Below are positions 5,954-8,590 of a stretch of 8,590 nucleotides of DNA, piece by piece. The stretch is taken from assembly GCA_964587525.1 (NCBI GenBank), contig CAZPLZ010000141.1, positions 1 through 8,590 of the forward strand, written 5' to 3'. A model generated the notes under the pieces. It worked only from the letters and a program-made list of their open reading frames with translations. It was not told the origin of the DNA and did not search any database. The first letter of the stretch is position 1, and every line of letters starts with the position of its first letter. The DNA is from CAZPLZ01 sp964587525 (GTDB lineage Bacteria > Oederibacteriota > CAKKQC01). Made by a program: the position numbers and the translations under genes.

Positions 5954-6487
5954 TTAGGCGTTCTTGTGCAGGCAGGCTTCCAGCAAACCGGGTAGCAGTT
6001 TGACGCGCATGATGCGCTCGTTCAGCGGGCAGTCCAGCACCAGCTCTTTCAGCGCCGGGAAGAGCAGCTCGCCCTTCGGCCCTTCGATCACGTACACATC
6101 GTTGCCCCCGGTGGGGAAGACATTCGCGATCACACCCAGGAATTCCCCTTCCTCAGTCAGCACTTCCCGCCCGATCAAGTCATGCACGTAAAATGTGCCC
6201 TCAGACAGCGGCGGTACCTCCTGCGCGGGGACCGCTATGATCCATCCCTGGAGCCCCTCCGCCTCCTCGCGCGAGGTCAGCCCTTCGAACAAAACAACCC
6301 AGCGGTCTTGCACCACTCGCACAGACGCGATCCGCGCTGGCGCCGTGTCGGTACCCCGCATCAAGATCACGTCCTTCAGGTCACGGCCACGGCCAGCCGA
6401 GGATGTCAGCGGCTTCACCCACACCCCGCCCCGCACGCCATGGGCGCTCATGATTTCACCAATCGCCAGCGGTTTTCCCTCGCTCAT
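5954..6487 (-). CDS. rimM: 16S rRNA processing / 30S maturation factor RimM
   Basis: The protein has 177 residues, typical of RimM, which assists late assembly of the 30S head and binds ribosomal protein S19. The N-terminal RimM domain shows IGEIMSAHGVRGGVWVKPLT (key H16-G-V-R-G, residues 9-28). The C-terminal PRC-barrel half shows FYVHDLIGREVL (99-110), GVIANVFPTGGNDVYVI (118-134), GELLFPALKELVL (139-151) and the end motif MRVKLLPGLLE (160-170). The ATG at 6487 overlaps the khpA stop as ATGA, so translational coupling is likely; GAAGAA shortly upstream is a weak ribosome-binding site. Confidence 0.97.
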   Translation of the reverse strand: MSEGKPLAIGEIMSAHGVRGGVWVKPLTSSAGRGRDLKDVILMRGTDTAPARIASVRVVQDRWVVLFEGLTSREEAEGLQGWIIAVPAQEVPPLSEGTFYVHDLIGREVLTEEGEFLGVIANVFPTGGNDVYVIEGPKGELLFPALKELVLDCPLNERIMRVKLLPGLLEACLHKNA

Positions 6488-6723
6488 GTTTCTTCTACAA
6501 TCTCGAGCTGAGCACGCCTTTGCGTCTTGATCGCTGCCGCATGCACGAGCGTCCGCATGGCCATAATCGTACGCCCTTGCCTGCCAATCACCTTGCCGAC
6601 ATCATCGGGAGCCACGCGCAGCTCGAGCAGAAGTGACTGGTCGTCCTCAACCTCGCGCACCGCAACCTGGTCCGGGTGATCCACCAGGGATTTAGCCAGC
6701 AGCTCAACGAGTTCCTTCATCAT
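6484..6723 (-). CDS. khpA: KH-domain RNA-binding protein KhpA (YlqC family)
   Basis: The protein has 79 residues, the normal size for this single type-II KH domain. Seen: MKELVELLAKSLVDHPDQV, then VGKVIGRQGRTI (42-53), in which GRQG (47-50) is the GxxG RNA-binding loop. In Firmicutes KhpA pairs with KhpB and binds many transcripts, affecting cell division and elongation; the role in other phyla is less clear. Its place between rpsP and rimM is standard. The first ATG (6723) overlaps the rpsP stop as ATGA and a second ATG follows directly at 6720; either could be used. There is no clear Shine-Dalgarno, which fits translation coupled to rpsP. Confidence 0.95.
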   Translation of the reverse strand: MMKELVELLAKSLVDHPDQVAVREVEDDQSLLLELRVAPDDVGKVIGRQGRTIMAMRTLVHAAAIKTQRRAQLEIVEET

Positions 6724-6965
6724 TGGTGAACTTGAGCCCGTTTTAGCAGGGTCCGGACCGTCGGCGAGGTTGAGGCGCCGCGGGCCTGCCAGAGCTTTGC
6801 CCGTTCCAGATCCACCCGTAAGGCTGCACCCTTACCGTCCTGAGGGCGGTAATGGCCTAACGACTCCAGATAGATTCCCTTAGTCTTTCGCCGGGCCTCT
6901 TGCACCACGATACGGTAAGCGGGGTGGTGTTTCTTGCCGATTCTCATGAGACGAATGGTAACCAT
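6720..6965 (-). CDS. rpsP: Small-subunit ribosomal protein bS16
   Basis: The protein has 81 residues from the ATG at 6965, the usual bS16 size. It begins MVTIRLMRIGKKHHPAYRIV and continues VQEARRKTKGIYLESLGHYRP and VDLERAKLWQARGASTSPTVRTLL, a full-length bS16. bS16 binds 16S rRNA in the lower body of the 30S subunit and is important in assembly. The frame is open to an ATG at 7004, adding 13 residues, but family alignment favours 6965; neither start has a strong ribosome-binding site (AGAG lies just before 6965). It is the first gene of the operon. The ffh gene that precedes rpsP in many bacteria is absent; a divergent acetyltransferase gene lies there instead. The operon promoter must lie within 6966-7032 or so, but I see no convincing -35/-10 pair. 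Confidence 0.96.
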   Translation of the reverse strand: MVTIRLMRIGKKHHPAYRIVVQEARRKTKGIYLESLGHYRPQDGKGAALRVDLERAKLWQARGASTSPTVRTLLKRAQVHQ

Positions 6966-7032
6966 GCGCTCTAGCATAGCAGGAGAGCTCAACTTGTCGC
7001 GCATGCCGTGTTACTGTTAACCTCTTGGTGTC

Positions 7033-7542
7033 ATGAACACGATCCAGATCCGCAAGGCCAAGGAGGAGGACCTCCCGGCGATCTCCACTTTGTGGTTCGA
7101 GATGATGAACCACCATCTCGCCCAGGACCGGCGGTTCGCGATCGCTCATGACGCCTCCACCATTTTCACCAACTGGGTGAAAGGGCTCATGCAAGATCCG
7201 GAGAGCGGCTACATCGCGGTGGCGGAGGAAAAGGGGGCGATACAAGGATACATCCTGGGGCAGATCGAGATGCTTCCCCCGGTGTATGAAATCGAGCGTA
7301 TCGGCGTCATCCGCGATGTGTGCGTCTTGCAGGGGGCCCGGCACCACGGCCTGGGAACCGAGATGTTCCAGCACTCGCTCGGGTGGTTCAGAAACCGAAA
7401 CGTGGAAGCCATCTGGGTCCGTATTCCATCAGGGAACACCGCCGCGCACCAGTTCTGGGAAACGCTGGGCTTCTCGCCATTCACCACCATCATGAGGATG
7501 GAATTCGACGCAGAACCCGGTTCACCCCTAGACCTCAAGTGA
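7033..7542 (+). CDS. GNAT-family N-acetyltransferase
   Basis: The protein has 169 residues, a single GNAT domain. The N-terminus IQIRKAKEEDLPAISTLWFEM (4-24) is typical beta1-alpha1. Motif A is VCVLQGARHHGLGTEMF (96-112), with R103-x-x-G106-x-G108 as the pyrophosphate-binding loop for acetyl-CoA. Motif B is VRIPSGNTAAHQFWETLGF (129-147), with the characteristic N-x-x-A-x-x-F-W-x-x-L-G-F. It transfers an acetyl group to an amine; the substrate cannot be inferred from sequence or neighbours. It is divergent from rpsP, with 67 bases between start codons, and converges on the TerC gene with 10 bases between stops. The ribosome-binding site is poor (GGTG close to the ATG). Confidence 0.9.
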   Translation: MNTIQIRKAKEEDLPAISTLWFEMMNHHLAQDRRFAIAHDASTIFTNWVKGLMQDPESGYIAVAEEKGAIQGYILGQIEMLPPVYEIERIGVIRDVCVLQGARHHGLGTEMFQHSLGWFRNRNVEAIWVRIPSGNTAAHQFWETLGFSPFTTIMRMEFDAEPGSPLDLK

Positions 7543-7554
7543 CCTTGAAGGTCT
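7530..7554. terminator. Hairpin spanning the convergent stop codons of the GNAT and TerC genes
   Basis: AGACCTCAAG at 7530-7539 pairs with CTTG-A-AGGTCT at 7544-7554, a 10-bp stem with one bulged A and loop TGAC. The loop holds most of the GNAT stop codon, and the far arm overlaps the TerC stop. As an inverted repeat it can form on transcripts from both sides and may act as a compact bidirectional terminator. No U-tract is present, so strength is uncertain. Confidence 0.4.
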
Positions 7555-8485
7555 AACGGGGTGGGCGCCTAGCCCGCCGATCGGCAAGCAGAGAAAGGCC
7601 TACACTCCCTCCCAGAATCAACCCCACTATCCCCAAGGAGAGGAAGGTGGGGATGTGGACCCAGGCCTCAATCAGCATCTTGACGCCGATGAAGCCCAGC
7701 ACGAGCGCCAGCCCGTAGCGCAGGTACCGGAGTTTGTGAATGATGCCGGCGAGCAGGAAGAAGATCGCGCGTAACCCCAGGATCGCGAAGATGTTCGAGG
7801 TGAACACGATGAACGGGTCGCGGGTGATGGCGAAGATCGCAGGAATAGAATCGGTGGCGAACAGCACATCGGTGCCCTCCACCGCCAGCACCACGACAAA
7901 GAGCGGCGTCATCGCCCATGCCCCAGCCCGCCTGACGAAGAATTTCCCGCCCACGTACCGTGGCGTCACTGGCCAGATGCGGCGCGCGAGACGCACCAGC
8001 GCGTTGCGATCGGGATGAACCTCCTCTTCCCGCTGGGTGGCAAGCTTGATCGCCGTGTATATCAAAAAGAGTCCGAACAGCCACAGCACCCAGTGAAACT
8101 GCATGATCAACGCCGCGCCCGCGCCGATCATGGCGCCCCGCAGCACCACCGCCCCCACGATCCCCCAAACCAGTACCGTGTGGTACAAAGCGACGGGGAG
8201 CGCAAAATACTTGAAAATCACCAGGAAGACAAAGAGGTTGTCCACGGACAACGATTTCTCTATCAGGTAGCCGGTTAGAAATTCCAGCGCGCTGGCCGGA
8301 CCGCGCCAAGCCCACACCAGGAGATTGAAGATGAGCGCCAGCGAGACCCAGACCGCAACCCACCTTGCGGCCTCGCGCAACCCGAGCACGTGAGCTTTCC
8401 GGTGGAACACCCCCAGGTCCAGCGCCATCATAGTGGCGACGAAGGCAAGAAACCCGACCCATATCCACGGCGAAACCGGTTCCAT
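7553..8485 (-). CDS. TerC/Alx-family integral membrane protein
   Basis: The protein has 310 residues with about nine hydrophobic segments. Family-defining acidic blocks are LIEKSLSVDNLFVF (74-87; E76, D82) and VEGTDVLFATDSIPAIFAIT (202-221; E203, D206, D212), followed by TSNIFAILGLRAIFF (229-243). These lie in membrane segments and are thought to bind a divalent metal. The length and N-terminal LDLGVFHRKAHVLGLREA match the Alx/YkoY-like branch, in which several members export Mn2+, some supporting metalation of exported enzymes; tellurite resistance is the historical name only. The ATG at 8485 has no good Shine-Dalgarno. Homologues are often preceded by a yybP-ykoY manganese riboswitch; I see no such motif in the 105 bases available upstream, though the window ends there. 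Confidence 0.93.
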   Translation of the reverse strand: MEPVSPWIWVGFLAFVATMMALDLGVFHRKAHVLGLREAARWVAVWVSLALIFNLLVWAWRGPASALEFLTGYLIEKSLSVDNLFVFLVIFKYFALPVALYHTVLVWGIVGAVVLRGAMIGAGAALIMQFHWVLWLFGLFLIYTAIKLATQREEEVHPDRNALVRLARRIWPVTPRYVGGKFFVRRAGAWAMTPLFVVVLAVEGTDVLFATDSIPAIFAITRDPFIVFTSNIFAILGLRAIFFLLAGIIHKLRYLRYGLALVLGFIGVKMLIEAWVHIPTFLSLGIVGLILGGSVGLSLLADRRARRPPR

Positions 8486-8504
8486 CTTGTGGCATTAGAT
8501 CACA

Positions 8505-8590
8505 AAGCTAGCAGGCTGCGGAAAAAGTCCTCCATCGGAGCGAAGGGGCAGACTTCTCGGGCACGCTCGCCGTCTCCTGCCTTTGGCGCC
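8505..8590. other. Gene-free end region, possible edge of a dispersed repeat
   Basis: The 105 bases upstream of the TerC start hold no gene. From 8509 the plus strand reads TAGCAGGCTGCGGAAAAAGT, a phrase that resembles the ends of short dispersed intergenic repeats I recall from other GC-rich genomes. It is cut by the window edge, no inverted partner is visible, and I cannot confirm that it is repeated. A -10-like TCTAAT (8499-8494, minus strand) lies very close to the TerC start with no matching -35. Confidence 0.25.

Noticed and set aside
8486..8590. yybP-ykoY manganese riboswitch before the TerC gene
   Set aside because: No conserved yybP-ykoY core is visible in the bases present, though the window ends too early to exclude one further upstream.
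1..8590. CRISPR array, insertion sequence, prophage or defence system
   Set aside because: No regularly spaced repeats, transposase, integrase or nuclease-like genes are seen; the coding space is accounted for by housekeeping and envelope genes.

Overview
The window reads as ordinary bacterial chromosome of high G+C content. It carries a classic ribosomal-protein/tRNA-modification operon, two tRNA genes, a cell-envelope polymer gene and a membrane transporter, with no phage, plasmid or CRISPR signal. I cannot place the organism below Bacteria. Neither tRNA encodes its CCA end, which argues against close relatives of E. coli. A perfect 16-bp parS palindrome implies a ParABS chromosome-segregation system and suggests, without proving, that the locus lies in the origin-proximal part of the chromosome.

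Left part (1-1111, minus strand): in transcription order, tRNA-Cys(GCA), tRNA-Val(GAC), the parS site and the 5' part of a xylulokinase-type FGGY sugar kinase, cut by the window edge. Middle (1112-4578): a minus-strand gene for a membrane O-antigen ligase/polymerase-like protein with a C-terminal TPR domain, and a divergent plus-strand gene for a probable lipoprotein with TolB/WD40-like propeller repeats. Two related, foldable elements of about 80 nt sit on either side of the ligase gene in outward-facing inverted orientation (1112-1191 minus, 3477-3560 plus). The second ends on the presumed ribosome-binding site of the lipoprotein gene. I could not assign them to a known RNA or repeat family; they are the most unusual signal here.

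Right-centre (4680-6965, minus strand): rpsP-khpA-rimM-trmD-rplS in canonical order, with 4-base ATGA overlaps at rpsP/khpA and khpA/rimM and a 16-base gap before trmD. This operon makes small-subunit protein S16, an RNA-binding KH protein, a 16S maturation factor, the tRNA m1G37 methyltransferase and large-subunit protein L19. L19 carries an unusual Pro/Ala-rich C-terminal tail. A 12-bp GC-rich inverted repeat separates the operon from the convergent lipoprotein gene.

Right end (7033-8590): a GNAT acetyltransferase diverges from rpsP and converges on a TerC/Alx-family membrane protein, with a hairpin across the two stop codons. The last ~100 bases hold no gene and may include part of a dispersed repeat.
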